Assembly (NCBI GenBank): GCA_949592205.1
Contig: CATIUR010000011.1
Coordinates: 3,162,001 to 3,226,000, forward strand
DNA: 64,000 nucleotides
Origin: Helichrysum umbraculigerum
Taxonomy: Eukaryota; Streptophyta; Magnoliopsida; Asterales; Asteraceae
Direction: 5' to 3'
Shown: positions 1 through 11,153 of the stretch, piece by piece
Numbering within the stretch: the first letter of the stretch is position 1
How the letters are laid out: each line of letters begins with the position of its first letter
The notes under the pieces: model-generated
Seen by the model: only the letters and a program-made list of their open reading frames with translations
What the model was told of the DNA's origin: nothing
Database searches by the model: none
Made by a program: the position numbers and the translations under genes

Positions 1-1773
1 AATTTACGGAAGCTCGATTTGGGTGTCACTAATCAATATACAAAGCACATAAGATAATAATGAACGACCACTATATGCGTCGTTTTAAACTTGTATAAAT
101 AAAGTAAACGTTTACATCAAAACAATGTTACATTAGCTCGGTTCCTGAAATTGAGAGATTACATGGCATAATTACTTTTACAAAATATAATAATGCAATC
201 AAATCTCTAGTTGTATGTATGCTGACTCGAGCTAATAATCCCTGCTTGTGCAGCCAACCTACTGCTGGGTACCTGTGATAAATACTAAAATGGGTCAGCG
301 AAAACGCTGGTGAGCTCACAGGTTTGTATGTCAATGTATAGTTGTCAGAACCGCAAGATTTTTATTGAATTTAAAATGCAATTAAGCAAAATAAAAGTTA
401 TACAATCCATGAGCACATAGTCTGAGCTTAACTTGATTTGTCAGGCCCAATTAAGGAAACCTAACTTGAAATGCCTCCTACGAGTGTCTAATCCACACTC
501 GTCTTCCCAAATGCTAATACATCCGTTTGACCGGTTAGTGCGTGCTAACCCGGATGAGGATTGTCAATCCCATATGATATCATATACTAACATTCACGCT
601 ATAAATACTAGAGACTATGCTATGGAGGACTTTAAATTGATTAGCTTGAAACTCATGTAGTATTTGAAGTTTGGCACTTGCGTTCTACTTGTAAAACAAA
701 ATGTAGTAGTAATATCACACCCCTGGTAAAAGTAGTGAAAATGGGGCCATGAAACTCACCTGAGTCTTGAAGTGTTTAATTTAATAAACTTGGAGTAATT
801 AGCTGTGAGTTGGTGTCCAAAGACTTGAAACCTGAATGTGTCCACGACACTTGAATTGTTATTAATTGTACCGGTATCTCGAAAGACTACCATTGAATTG
901 TTTGTTTAACTTAATGTCCAAATTACCCCGATTTGGTTGTTTGTATAGTTACAAGTTACAACGACTTGTTTGATTGAATTGTTCCAAGTTACAATAACTT
1001 AGTTGAATTGTGTTTTGAAAACGCGTACGGCACGTTGGTGATTAGTTGGAATAAAAGTGTTGTTGTTATCGTCGTGTTTTTGAAGGGTTACACTTGAAGT
1101 ATAAGTCCCATTATGTTCTAAAAGTCGTATTTATTTTGTGATTTTGATGAAAATGAAAATGGAGGTGGTGGTTGGAGATTAGAGAGAAAAGAGAAAGAAG
1201 AAAGAGAAAAGAAAAAGTAAATGAAAGAAGAAGTGGTGGGAATGGGAGGTTAACTCCCATTTTCGCCCCGCGTTCCCGCTCCGTGCGGTGTTCATTTTCC
1301 CGATTGTTTAACGTTAAATATTTATTTTATAAGTTAAGTTCTACATTTTAAATTACGAACAATTATTCAATTATTTTGTTGAAGTATTTTACTAGTTTAC
1401 TTAGAAATTACGTTATAAAAGGTAATCTGTTTCGTTTTGTTTGCGCACTTACATTTTTAATCGCGTTTATATTGTTTGTGTAATAAAGCTTGGATTACGA
1501 AATATTATTGATATAATATTCGAAATATGTCAATGGTATTAATTAATATTTGCATTAACCAAATAAAAATCGTCCACCAACGTCCGTATTAATTGAATCG
1601 AATTACATTCGATTTGAAACTCGTACGATTTAAACAAACCGCATCATTGTGTAGATATATATTCAACAATATATATAATAATTGATACACTAATTAGCCT
1701 AACACAGAACTAATTACATGTATTAAAACTCGATTAGGCACTAAATCCTAGTCCCAAATTGACGGTTGTCACA
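1..1773 (-). repeat. Gypsy (Tekay-like) LTR, left end cut by window
   Basis: The sequence starts a few bases inside an LTR whose low end matches the LTRs at 8523 and 47605 (the phrase gggtgtcactaatcaatata recurs in variant form). It ends at 1773 with ggttgtcaca, the same terminus as the other gypsy LTRs. It is followed by unrelated DNA rather than by a polypurine tract, so it is either a solo LTR or the 5' LTR of a minus-strand element lying left of the window. The last 200 bases (caccaacgtccgt..., then cctaacacagaactaatta) are closer to the E2 LTR than to the E1 LTR. I saw no GC-rich palindrome array in this copy, unlike its relatives. Confidence 0.8.
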
Positions 1774-2540
1774 ATATATATACACCATTTTCTCTTCACT
1801 TTCTTTTAAACTCTATGAACATATATGCTCATCAACAATCAGCCGGAGCGTTGAAAAAAACTCGTGCCTATAACAGGGAAAACGTGATTGTTTACAATGC
1901 TGTTATAAAGACGTTTTCTTTTCAATGTTCTGATAGATTGAGAGAGTGGGATCTTGGAGAAGATATAACAGGGAAATCGTGGTTGCTATGTAGTATCATA
2001 TCATACTTGTTGAGTCACTGGTCGCTGACCAACTCAATGATAACAAACTCGATGAAGGAAATGATTAAGTCAAAGCTGCTGTTGTTGAAGTTAGTACTCA
2101 CTGGTCGCCATTCATTCTACTCAAGGAAACTGATATGCTGAAGAAGATTAAAACTCAACTTTGTGTGTCGCTGACTCCAAGACTTGCAACGAGAATTTTG
2201 CATCTTCAAATGAATATAGGCAAAAGTCACGGCCCTAATAAAAGCTAGTTGCTGATGATATATAATTCAAGTCATTTTACAAGAGCACGATAGCTCGCAG
2301 AGAGTGGGGAGGATTATTACATCATCAACAACTATATTAATAAAAGTTTCTTTACAAGTATAAGTCGTTCTTCATATGTAAGTCAACAAGTGTTCCTCGT
2401 ACTTAAAAATATCCGAGGAATTACGTGGCAGCAAGTGATTGGTGTTAAGGAAGAAGAGATATTTGCGGTAACAGAATTGGGACCCGCAGAATGTCGGTTC
2501 ATCAGAGATCAAGGTTCATCAGAGATCAAGCCAATCAAGC
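1774..2540. other. Unassigned stretch without a supported gene
   Basis: Between the gypsy LTR and a copia-LTR-like block I see no recognisable gene. A 108-codon open frame at 1815-2141 has no domain, no homologue elsewhere in the window and no sign of codon constraint, so I do not call it a gene. The text has repeated phrases (cactggtcgc twice; gttcatcagagatcaag twice at about 2497-2530). It may be decayed internal sequence of an older element. Confidence 0.4.
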
Positions 2541-3000
2541 AGCGACACATGTCATTCCAGATCCTATTTTGTAGGAGATATTAACGGGATATTTGTAGTA
2601 AATAGTAGTACGTTGTACTTAGAAACTTGCCATTTTTGTACGTGTTAATCACTTGTGTGTTCAGTGAGTAGTTTGTCTAAGCACGTACCAGCGATTAGCG
2701 AGTGAACAGTTAGTGTGTTTGTCCAATACTGTTCATCTCATTTGTAATAATTAGCTTAAGTGTTTGATTTAGATTAGCTTTGGATAGTCTATTCCGCAAT
2801 CAATACTCAGTGAGTTTTATAATCAATAAGATTCACAATTCAGCTACTATTGCATTCTTGTTTATTCTGTTTCATCTTCATCGTACTCTATTTTTTTTAT
2901 CCAATTAAAAACTTGTTAAAATAACTTAGATAAAATCAGAAAAAGTTTTAAATTGTATTTAACCCCCCTTCTACAATTTAATCTTTACTTATTGAGATTC
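2541..3000 (+). repeat. Possible decayed copia LTR end
   Basis: The text contains tattccgcaatcaat and then, near 2950-2980, a stretch of aacccccctt followed by ctacaattt. Phrases of this kind are common near the 3' end of plant copia LTRs. No primer binding site follows, and no paired LTR was found. Assignment to a family is not possible from this sequence alone. Confidence 0.3.
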
Positions 3001-3180
3001 CAAAGCACTCGTTCATAGTGATTCAGGGACTGTTAATACTTAATAAGTATAAGTATATGCAAAAGAGTATCACAACTGAATGGCCTAGGGAAAGGGAAAA
3101 TCTCCATATTTTCCCTTTTTTGGGTAAAGACTAAAGAGGAGGACACTGGACACCACAATGCTTACATATTGATATTGATA

Positions 3181-3761
3181 AGTTGGGACATAGTTTGTGA
3201 CAACAGATCTAGCTTGAAAATAGGACTGGTGTAATTGTTATCATGTTTGTACATTGGTTTAGATTTGTAAACAAATATTAGTTTTGTTATTAATATTCGT
3301 TAAATATATTAATATGTTAAAGTATTAGACGAATATCGAATACGAACTAAATTCTTATGCGAGATAAGATCTCAAGTCGCAGGACAAGAGATTGCGAAAT
3401 GAGATCTGGGTTCGCAGAAGACTAGCAGCGAAACGAGCTGAGTTTGCTGGGCCAAACTTGGGCTGCGAGATGAGTCAACTCGCAAGCCCACAGGCTGCGA
3501 GTTGAGTTGCGATATTTAAATGATTTCGGTTTAAAAATCATTAACTTTTGCCATTCGAATTTCTGACCTGCGAATTCAGCAATCCAGAGGAAAACCTAAA
3601 TAGACTAACGACTAGGCTTTGACGGTTTTACGTTTAAAGCAAAGTTATTAGTTAATATAAACGTTATTAATCGTTATATAATCATATAACACATATTGAG
3701 GGATTCCGCACCTTAATACTATAGATAACCTCGTTATCGATCAAAGAACTAGGGACTTACA
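3181..3761 (+). repeat. 5' LTR of element C
   Basis: The 581-bp LTR begins agttgggacatag (the usual TG start has mutated to AG) and ends gggacttaca, directly before a primer binding site. It holds a GCGA-type palindrome array (3359-3511) and, immediately after, a TATA-like TATTTAAAT at 3513-3521. That placement puts the array just upstream of the core promoter in U3. No second LTR is present. Confidence 0.75.
3359..3511 (+). promoter_or_regulatory. GCGA-type palindrome array in C LTR
   Basis: Two units have exact 8-6-8 geometry with an AGATCT centre: gcgagata-AGATCT-caagtcgc (3359-3380) and gcgaaatg-AGATCT-gggttcgc (3394-3415). A third, looser 22-bp unit follows at 3428-3449. A 19-bp unit with a 3-bp spacer (gcgagatg-agt-caactcgc) lies at 3465-3483, and a short gcgagttgagttgcg ends at 3511. 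Half-site letters vary, but all start GCGA. The array abuts a TATA-like box. Protein binding is inferred, not shown. Confidence 0.6.
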
Positions 3762-3763
3762 AT

Positions 3764-3775
3764 TGGTATCAGAGC
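3764..3775 (+). other. Primer binding site (initiator Met tRNA)
   Basis: TGGTATCAGAGC lies 2 bases after the LTR end. It is complementary to the 3' end of plant initiator methionine tRNA, the usual copia primer. The same 12 bases occur at 18620 (element A) and, on the minus strand, at 63493-63504 (element D). Confidence 0.9.
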
Positions 3776-3965
3776 TTTCGGGCTAAATACGAGTAAGTTC
3801 GAGGTTATTCGGGTTAATAACGTGTGATTTAGGGTTGTTTTAAAGTGCATTAGTGTGTAAAAACAATCAAAATCATTCTCTGGACGTTTTTGGGTTTGTT
3901 TACAGTCAAAATCTACTGATTTTAATGTAAAAATACCTAAAACTTTCGTTTTCGGGTTTTTTCAG

Positions 3966-4195
3966 CCGTTTCGCAAACTGAGATTAGGGTTTCAGTAGCG
4001 TCTGCGAACCGAGTTGAACTAGCGAAACCAACTGAGTTCTGCGAGTCGAACCAAGATCTCTTGCGAACCGAGATCACTTGTGAATTGACATCTTCTGCGA
4101 TCCGAACTGAGATTGGCGAACCGAGTTTTGCGAATCGAGCTGAGATCTGCGTAGCAAGTTGAGTCTTGCGAACTGAGTTTAACTGAACTCGCAAT
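3966..4195 (+). promoter_or_regulatory. GCGA-type repeat cluster in C gag leader
   Basis: The untranslated leader between the primer site and the gag ATG has about ten copies of gcgaaccgag-like words (for example near 3995, 4023, 4039, 4064, 4096, 4115, 4130 and 4168), often followed by gagatc or gagttg. It is the same motif class as in the C LTR. The cluster stops about 30 bases before the gag start. Confidence 0.6.
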
Positions 4196-4224
4196 ACAGT
4201 CTAATTTATTTTTCAACTGTTAAG

Positions 4225-6686
4225 ATGTCTGATTTAAGTAAAATGATCGAGATGGAACACGAGGTTGGGAAATCTAATGTTCCACCTAAGTTGTTACGAG
4301 TTGAAGACTACTATAACTGGAGGGATAGATTTGAATCTTACTGTAGATTTCATGATCTGTCGATCTGGATGTGTATCAAGAATGGATACATGGCACCTAC
4401 TCAAACGGTTAACAATGCAACTGTTACTCTTACATACAGCCGTATGAGTGATCAACAAAAGGAGGAGTATAAGATGGAAAATAAATCTCATTCTGTAATC
4501 AAGATGAGTTTACCTAAAGAGATCAACCATCAACTCAAATCTTTTCAAACTGCTAGAACGCTCTGGGAAGCGCTCGAGAAAAGATGTGAGGGAAGTCCTC
4601 AAGTGAAGGCAAGCAAGAAGAATCTCCTCAAGAATCAGTTTACTATCATTAAGGCTTTGAAGGGAGAAGATCTTGATGCTTACATCACTAGATTCTACCA
4701 CTTGCTAAGTGAGCTTGACCACCATGAAATTGTCGCCACTAAGGTAGAGAAAACCGACAAGTTTATTGAAGGTTTACTGTCTAAGTGGGAAATGTATGGG
4801 GTAATGCTTAAGGACAATGATGAAAGGTATGCAACCATGACCTTAGAGCAGGTTATTGACAAGCTAAAATGTTATGATTTCACTAAGAAATCGAGAGAAA
4901 CAGATGCTGATCAGGTTCAGATTCCCGGGCTATATCATGGAAAATCAAATCTCTCAACTGCTTCATCTAGTTCAACCACTGCACTGTTAGTTGGTAATAC
5001 TGATGAGAATGATGAAATAATAATAGATGATTTGTGCCTACTTACCTCTTCTAGTAATGAAACTAAGGGTACAGCTGCTGAGAAGTCAGCTCAAGGGCAT
5101 CAAAAGATGCCGATGAGTGTGAAATCTGTAGAGCAACAGTTATCTATTCTTGCATCCTTTGTTGCTTCCTATGAAAACTACATTCAAGGGAAGATCAATG
5201 ATCTTGTGCTTTTTGATGAATACTATGATCAGATTGATCCAGACTATGTGGGAGAATTGGATCTTCAGGATCAATTAGCAATGCTCTCCAGGAAAGTAAA
5301 GAATTTCCTGAAAAGAACTGGTAAGAAAGTGGTGGGTAATCGATCAGGGTTTGACAAATCTAAGATTAAGTGCTTTAACTGTCATGGTATTGGACACTTT
5401 GCTCGAGAATGTCAATGACCAAAGATTGATTATGGCAATGGCAGATGAGGCTCGGGAAGTACTCTAACTTCCAAAGCCTTAGTTCTGAAACAGTTAGATG
5501 GATCTTATGATTGGCAAGCTTAGTCTGAGGAAGCTCTCATGGCTGAGATTGATGATCAAGAGATACCTGCTGAGTCCACAAGCTATATGCCTACTAATGT
5601 TGAAGTGAAGGTGCCGGAGTGTCAAGAGAAGGCAAGTGATGATGACGTGCTGTATATGGGTTCAACTGCTGAAATGAGTCCAGATGACTTTGTAGCACGC
5701 ATGGCTGAAGTACAAACTGACAAGAAAAGGGTATGTATTGATATTCTTACTCTTGCTGATGTTTGTTATTTAGTTAATGATTTACAATCTCAATTAAGTG
5801 TTTTAACTGTGTCAAATCAGAATCTGTCATCCCAAGTTAGTGCTTATAATAATTCTAATAAGACTATAACATCTGAACTTGAACAAGCTAAAAGTGATGT
5901 CCTTAGATTAAGTACAGGTAAGGTAGATCTTAAGAATAAGATTAAGTATGATGTTTCTGATAAAATTGCACTTAGAGATACCATAAATGAAAAGGCAATT
6001 ATCATAGATGGTCTCTACATAAACATTAAGGACTTGAATCAAACAATAGCCGATAGGGATAAGGAGTTAGCTGAGCTTAAGCAGAAGTTAGTTGAGCAAA
6101 ATCGTAAGATAGAAACTTATAGAACTTCTGAAATGGATAAAATGCTAGATGCTCAACGAAGTGTGAAGGACAAGACTGGGATAGGATACAATGATGTACC
6201 CCTTCCTTTAATGCCAATTACACTAGTACTCCTGTAGATTCCGAAATGACAGATGCTAATGTTGAGGAATTAGTAACTAATGCAGTTGAACAGTCAGAGG
6301 CACAGAAGAATGTTGTTAAGAATCTATCATCAGATTATAGTAAGATATCACCTCTCACCAAAATACAGTTTGTATCGGGTGGAGTGATCAATAATACTAA
6401 GACTGATGATCAGATTAATAAGGAACAAACACCTGATCCTTTAGTGCCTAAGACTCTAATTGATAATGCAAAAGTTGGTAAGTCACGAAAATAGATGTCA
6501 TGCTTTAAATGTCACCAGAAAGGACATGTTGCTTCTTGTTGTCCTAACAAGAAGTTGGAAACATCACATAAGTTAGTGATTAATGAGAAGACACCGACCA
6601 ACTCTAGTTCAGTTAAGGACAAGTTAGATATCAAACTGGGATTAGGTAGTAAACCTATCAATATTCTAAAAAGAGATGGTACTTGA
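4225..6686 (+). pseudogene. gag: Copia gag of element C, broken
   Basis: Gag coats the element RNA in cytoplasmic virus-like particles. The ATG at 4225 opens a 397-codon frame. It has a UBN2/retrotransposon-gag type N-terminal region (WRDRFESYC, LWEALEKRCEG, LKNQF) and a first zinc knuckle (CFNCHGIGHFAREC) at its end. A stop follows at 5416-5418. The same frame continues after two further stops into 5539-6237, a coiled-coil region ending with the family signature GIGYNDVP. A frame change leads to 6246-6494, and after another stop a second knuckle (CFKCHQKGH) lies at about 6501-6545. Three stops replace codons that a C-to-T change in CGA or CAG would produce. The layout matches the intact gag of element D (60158-62932). 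Confidence 0.85.
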
Positions 6687-8522
6687 TGCGTGTGAAAGCG
6701 TCTAGTTTTATTATTTATAAAGTACAGGATATACCAATCACTACTATCACACAAACAGACAAGAATACCCGATCGGAATAATATAGCTATGGTAAGTCCA
6801 GGTCGAACACAGGAACACATGAACGATGTTATTCAATTAAATTGGAATTATTGATACAACAGTAAGATAGGGGTACTTTTTAGTTCCGTATGAACGTTCA
6901 AGATGAACTAATTAGCTAAACTAAACAACATAAAACAAGATAAGAGGAATAGATAAACAATTGGAGATAGACATGTAATTACTTAGAATCTTCACACTCA
7001 TATTCTTATTATCCGGTTCATGTGTTTTGATTATCTTATTGTGATTTCTTTTATATTAACTTAGTTACTAATCAAAGAATCCAAGTTAAATGTATATTAG
7101 TCTCCAGTTCTAGTTAACTAATATCTACAATCTAGAGTCCCACATTAAACATCGATCCGACGTCGCAAGAATGTTGCTCTATTGCGTGCTTTTCCCTAGA
7201 TTGTGCATTAAGTATTCACGACTTGTTACGATTATTCCTCGCGGTATGACTCAACAATACCTTCTAATAATCTCTCATTAGCTTGCTCATTTTAGATTTA
7301 TTAATTACTATGCTCTTAACCTATCAAACTCAATATGTTTAGCAATGATCATAAACCTAAATTCATAATCATCAATAGTCAATAGTATCAAAGGAACTCA
7401 ATCTCAATAATCCTATTGACCACGTTAAGTAGCAATTAATTATCATGATATCGCGTAAAAAGTCACGTTTTTACCACCGATATCTCTCTCATTCGGGAGC
7501 AATACTTGGCATTTGGACTCAAATAACACACAAATCATTGATAATATGCTAAGAAGATCAAAACAAGGTTGTACGAGCAAAATTAAGCAAAACGGGTAGA
7601 AAACGAAGATTCCACATACGTTTGAGGATTCAAGGCATCAAAACGAGATTTCAAGACAAAAGTGCCCATCACCAACATCCATCTTAACCAAGATGTTTGT
7701 TTTCAAATTACGAATCCAACAGAAGAAGAATCAACAAAAACGGACGAAGAATGAAGATTCTACGTACGCCGAAAGATCCAAATGATTCGCATGACACATC
7801 TAAAGTTCAGAGACATATTTTTGGGATATCTTTTCATCAAAGTCTTCGTTTTTGAATTACAAATCCAACAAAAAAAGAATCGACTCAAACGGGCGCATAA
7901 CGAAGAAAACACGCACGAATCAAGAAACGAAGCAAAAGACGGCGAAACGGGGCGGGTGGCAGCCAGCCGCCGCCGGCCACCAACTGGGCGGCGCAGGCCT
8001 GCTGTCCACCATCTCGGTTTCCTTTTTTGGCTAATTCTCGTACCTGGTGCGCCTACTTTCCGCGTTGTACAATACCCGGTGCACCACCTTTCCGCGTTGT
8101 ACAGTACCTGGTGCACCTTTTTACCCACATTGAGCTAATGTGCACCCCTTGATGCTAATGTGAGCCAAACCTCTCCTATAAATAGGAGGCTTGAGTTCAT
8201 TTGTAAGACATCTTTTTCACACACCACACATTACAACAACTCTTTAAAGTCTCCATAATATTTTCTCTATAATACTTCCTTAGTTAATTAGACTAGCTAA
8301 TTAACTAGCCAAGGAAGATTTGTACGGAGGTGCTCCGGGACGCATTTGTAGCTACGAGTTATTGTATTGTACTTATCAGGTTTTAATCTATCTTCCATAT
8401 TTGATTATGTTCGTTCTTTCTTTAATAAATTTAAATATGCATGCTAGAATTGCCATGATTAGCTAAATAACTCAATTGTCTGCTATGATAGTCGTTTAGG
8501 AAAGATTTAAATATGTGATTAT
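6685..8522 (+). repeat. Unassigned LTR-like block with promoter features
   Basis: Starting TGATGCGTG at 6685, this 1.8-kb block has no coding capacity. It contains an imperfect internal duplication (tacgaatccaac... near 7710 against acaaatccaac... near 7858). At 8046-8146 there are GGTGCACC-type palindromes at a 32-bp period (8046, 8078, 8110, then a degenerate one near 8139). A good TATA box (TATAAATA) lies at 8177-8184. An array just upstream of TATA is what the other LTRs in this window show, so I read this as the plus-strand LTR of an unidentified element, cut at 8523 by gypsy E1. The two ORFs of about 120 codons here (7760-8138) are not supported as genes. Confidence 0.45.
8177..8184 (+). 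promoter_or_regulatory. Candidate TATA box
   Basis: TATAAATA lies in the context ctcctataaatagg, about 30 bases downstream of the GGTGCACC palindrome series. It is a textbook plant TATA sequence; use as a promoter is inferred. Confidence 0.5.
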
Positions 8523-11120
8523 TGTAACACCCCCAAATTTCACTGTTGGCGGAAGCAAGCTTTGGGGTGCTACTAATCAAATATCACAGCACAAAGTAAA
8601 GCAAACGACATCTATATGCAACGTTTGTAAAATAGTTACATTTACATATAACAAATGTTTGAAAACATAGTGTTTTCAGTTACAAAAATATAGTTCCCTA
8701 GAGCCCACGTGTATAGCGGGAGATTCTACTACATAATCATAATATACAAAAGATAATGCTAAGAATCTCCGTTAAATGCAAAGTAGAAATCATGCGACTC
8801 TAGCTAGTGTCCAGGGGTGATCCTACTCCGTCGGTGTACCTGAGATACAAAGCTGAAAAGTGTCAACCAAAAAGGTTGGTGAATCTTACAGGTTTAATAG
8901 TAAAGTAATCGTTTATGACCCACAAGTATGTACCAGTATTGCTATCAAGCAAAGTAAGTAAATCGGTAAATCATCAGAAGTGCCATGAGCCCACAAGTTG
9001 AAGCTTAACAGTGTGTAAACATGATTCAATTAAGTATCATATAAAGTACCCCCGTGAGTGCTATCCGAACACTCATAAGAAACAAATACTAATATGCCTG
9101 TTTCTACGGTGAAATCCGTGGTAGCGCTACTACCCCAGGCAGGGATTGTCAATCCCAAATGGATCCATTTACTAGTAATCGCGCTTAAGTCCATAACTAA
9201 CAACTTATGATAGGAGGCTTTCAGTGGATAAAAGTAACTCATGCAATGTGTGTAAGAAGTAAAGTAATCAGTTCAGTACATTGTGTTCATATGTAAAACA
9301 GTTGCTAAGTATCTCCCCCAAAGTATAAAAACAGTAAAAGTGGGGCCGTAAGACTCACCTGAGTCTAGTAAGTGCGTATGTGAAATCAACCAAGTAAGGC
9401 GGATGTAAGTCCGTATGTCGGTTTTCATAACCCTGAAACCTTCTGGCGTCCGAAACGCACAAGGTTGTAAGTAAACAAGTAAATACGTTGGTGTCTTAAA
9501 AGACCACCCATGCTAGTTATCCACTCAACTAGGAAATGTCCAAGTGTTTGTTTAGTAATTCGTTTGTAGTTTGAAAACAAGTATGGCCCGTTGGTGACGG
9601 TTTGTAATAATAATGCAAAAGTGTTATTATTATATGTATCGTTGAATAAGGTTTCGTTATTTGTAAGTGTTTGACACTTAATGCGAAAAGTATTTACAAC
9701 ATCTAATGACGGGGGTCCGGGGGCAACGCCCCTGGTAGCGGGGTCCAAGGGGCAGAGCCCCTGGTTGGGGTCGAGCTGCCAAGTCAGCTTGGAAATTATT
9801 TTTATTTCTACTACATTGCTTTATCGAAAACGCATTTGAAATCTAAATTTGGTGTAAAATCAAGTGATAAATCTTAGTTCATATTAGTGCTTTTTATTAT
9901 AGAATTTGGGTTCGAAAGACAAAGTTGGCTGCGAACCGAGCTGGGTTCACAGCATAGAACTCGACTCGCAGGCCAACTCGACTCGGAGGTCAACTCGACT
10001 CGCGGGTCAGTTCGGTTCACCGGGCAACTCGACTCGCAAGTCAACTTCGACTCGCAGGTCGACTCGACTCGCAGGTCAACTCGACTCGCGGGTCAGTTCG
10101 GTTCGTAGGTGGTTCCGATTCGCAGGATGGCTTCGCGAGTCGAGATCTCGGTTCGACTCGCAGGACGGCCGAGATCTGGGATCTCAATTGGCGAGATGAA
10201 CTGTTAGCGTTTTTCAAGTGATTTTTGATTTTTAAAGGGTTATTGGCCGGATTTTTGGACATAATCTTGTTGAGTAAACGTTCTAGCATGTAAATCAAAG
10301 CTTAATAAGTAATTTAAAAGAGTTTTAACATTTTATACCTCAAAATTGAAAACGAAGAAGATGAAGATGAAGAGCTCGAGATGGTGATCCTCGTGCTTGT
10401 TCCGGATGATGATGATGAACGATTTTTGATGGTGTTTTTGGTGGATTTGGGGCTGCGGTTTTGATAGAAAAAGAAAGATGAGTGTTTGTGTTTTTGCAAA
10501 AGTGAAGAAGAAAAGGAGTTAAAAAGGGAAATGAGTTGGTGGGTGGGATCCGCGGGTCACGGGTCGGGTTCATGGGTCTGGACCGACCCAATTTGGGTCT
10601 CGGCTCGCGGGTTGTGTTTTTCTCATTTTGTATCACGAGTCGTAGCGGTTAAAATCCCGTAGTTGTTTAAATGTTGTTTCGCGTTATATGTTTAACATAA
10701 TGCGTTTCATTAACGTTTTAAGATACGACATTTTAAATGAAAGTTTTAACCAAAACGACACATTTTAAGTTATAATATTATAACTTGGATTCATCTTGTC
10801 TGCCGGTGCGTTTAGCGCGTTTTCATCATGTACAGAGTGTTCTAGACGATACGAATTTCGTGTAATATATTTTATCAAATATATTAGTGTCAATAATGTT
10901 TGTTTGGATAATTCCACATTATTTCAAGTTTGTCACCAACGTCCATATTAATTAGCATCGGACCTCGTCCGGTTCATAAGTGTTCGATTTAAACAAATCG
11001 CGTACGCGTGTATGTAATTACACCAAAACGTTACATATATTTAGAGTATTACAAAACTAAATACACATAATTACAAGTAGTTTAGGCACTAATTAAAGCC
11101 CTAAATTAGCGGGTGTTACA
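8523..11120 (-). repeat. 3' LTR of gypsy E1
   Basis: The LTR is bounded by tgtaacaccccc at the low end and gggtgttaca at the high end, which are inverted termini of the TG...CA type; it is 2598 bp long. The outer 900 bases (low end) and the last 250 bases align with the E2 and window-start LTRs, while the centre does not. It contains a G/C-rich segment with small hairpins (GGGGC-aac-GCCCC, GGGGC-aga-GCCCC, 9714-9770) and the array at 9921-10198. The only other content is simple GAT-rich sequence near 10360-10430. Confidence 0.9.
9921..10198 (-). promoter_or_regulatory. ACTCGACTCGCAGGT tandem array in E1 LTR
   Basis: About seven copies of a 17-bp unit (consensus aactcgactcgcaggtc) lie between 9957 and 10092. 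They are mixed with gcgaaccgag, cagttcggttc and a palindromic cgagatctcg. The array shares the exact 14-mer cgcaggtcaactcg with the copia element B array near 42055, and the gcgaaccgag word with element C. On the minus strand a TATA-like TATAATAAAA (rc of 9892-9901) lies about 20 bases downstream. Confidence 0.65.
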
Positions 11121-11133
11121 TTCTCCCCTTGTT
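11121..11133 (-). other. Polypurine tract of E1
   Basis: On the minus strand this reads aacaaggggagaa, directly next to the 3' LTR, where second-strand cDNA synthesis would be primed. E2 has the same tract at 49817-49829. Confidence 0.85.
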
Positions 11134-11153
11134 AGGAGAATTTCATCCCGAAA

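Larger units (their letters stand above)
3181..6684 (+). mobile_element. Copia element C (5' half, truncated)
   Basis: This is a plus-strand copia retrotransposon preserved from its 5' LTR to the second gag zinc knuckle. Sequence homology stops at about 6684, where unrelated LTR-like DNA begins, so protease, integrase, RT, RNase H and any third ORF are missing. The first 50 or so bases of its LTR match the LTR of element B (gttgggacatagtttgtg against gttggaacatagtttgtg), after which the two diverge. C and B are therefore related subfamilies. Several in-frame stops in gag show that it is dead. Confidence 0.8.

Noticed and set aside
1815..2141. 108-codon open frame as a host gene
   Set aside because: No domain, no supporting context, and length within chance expectation for the region.
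2541..3000. Firm family assignment of the copia-LTR-like text
   Set aside because: No primer site, partner LTR or target duplication; kept only as a low-confidence feature.
7760..8138. Overlapping open frames of 122 and 118 codons on both strands
   Set aside because: They arise from a GC-rich patch and the GGTGCACC repeat; the paired antisense frames are mirror artefacts.
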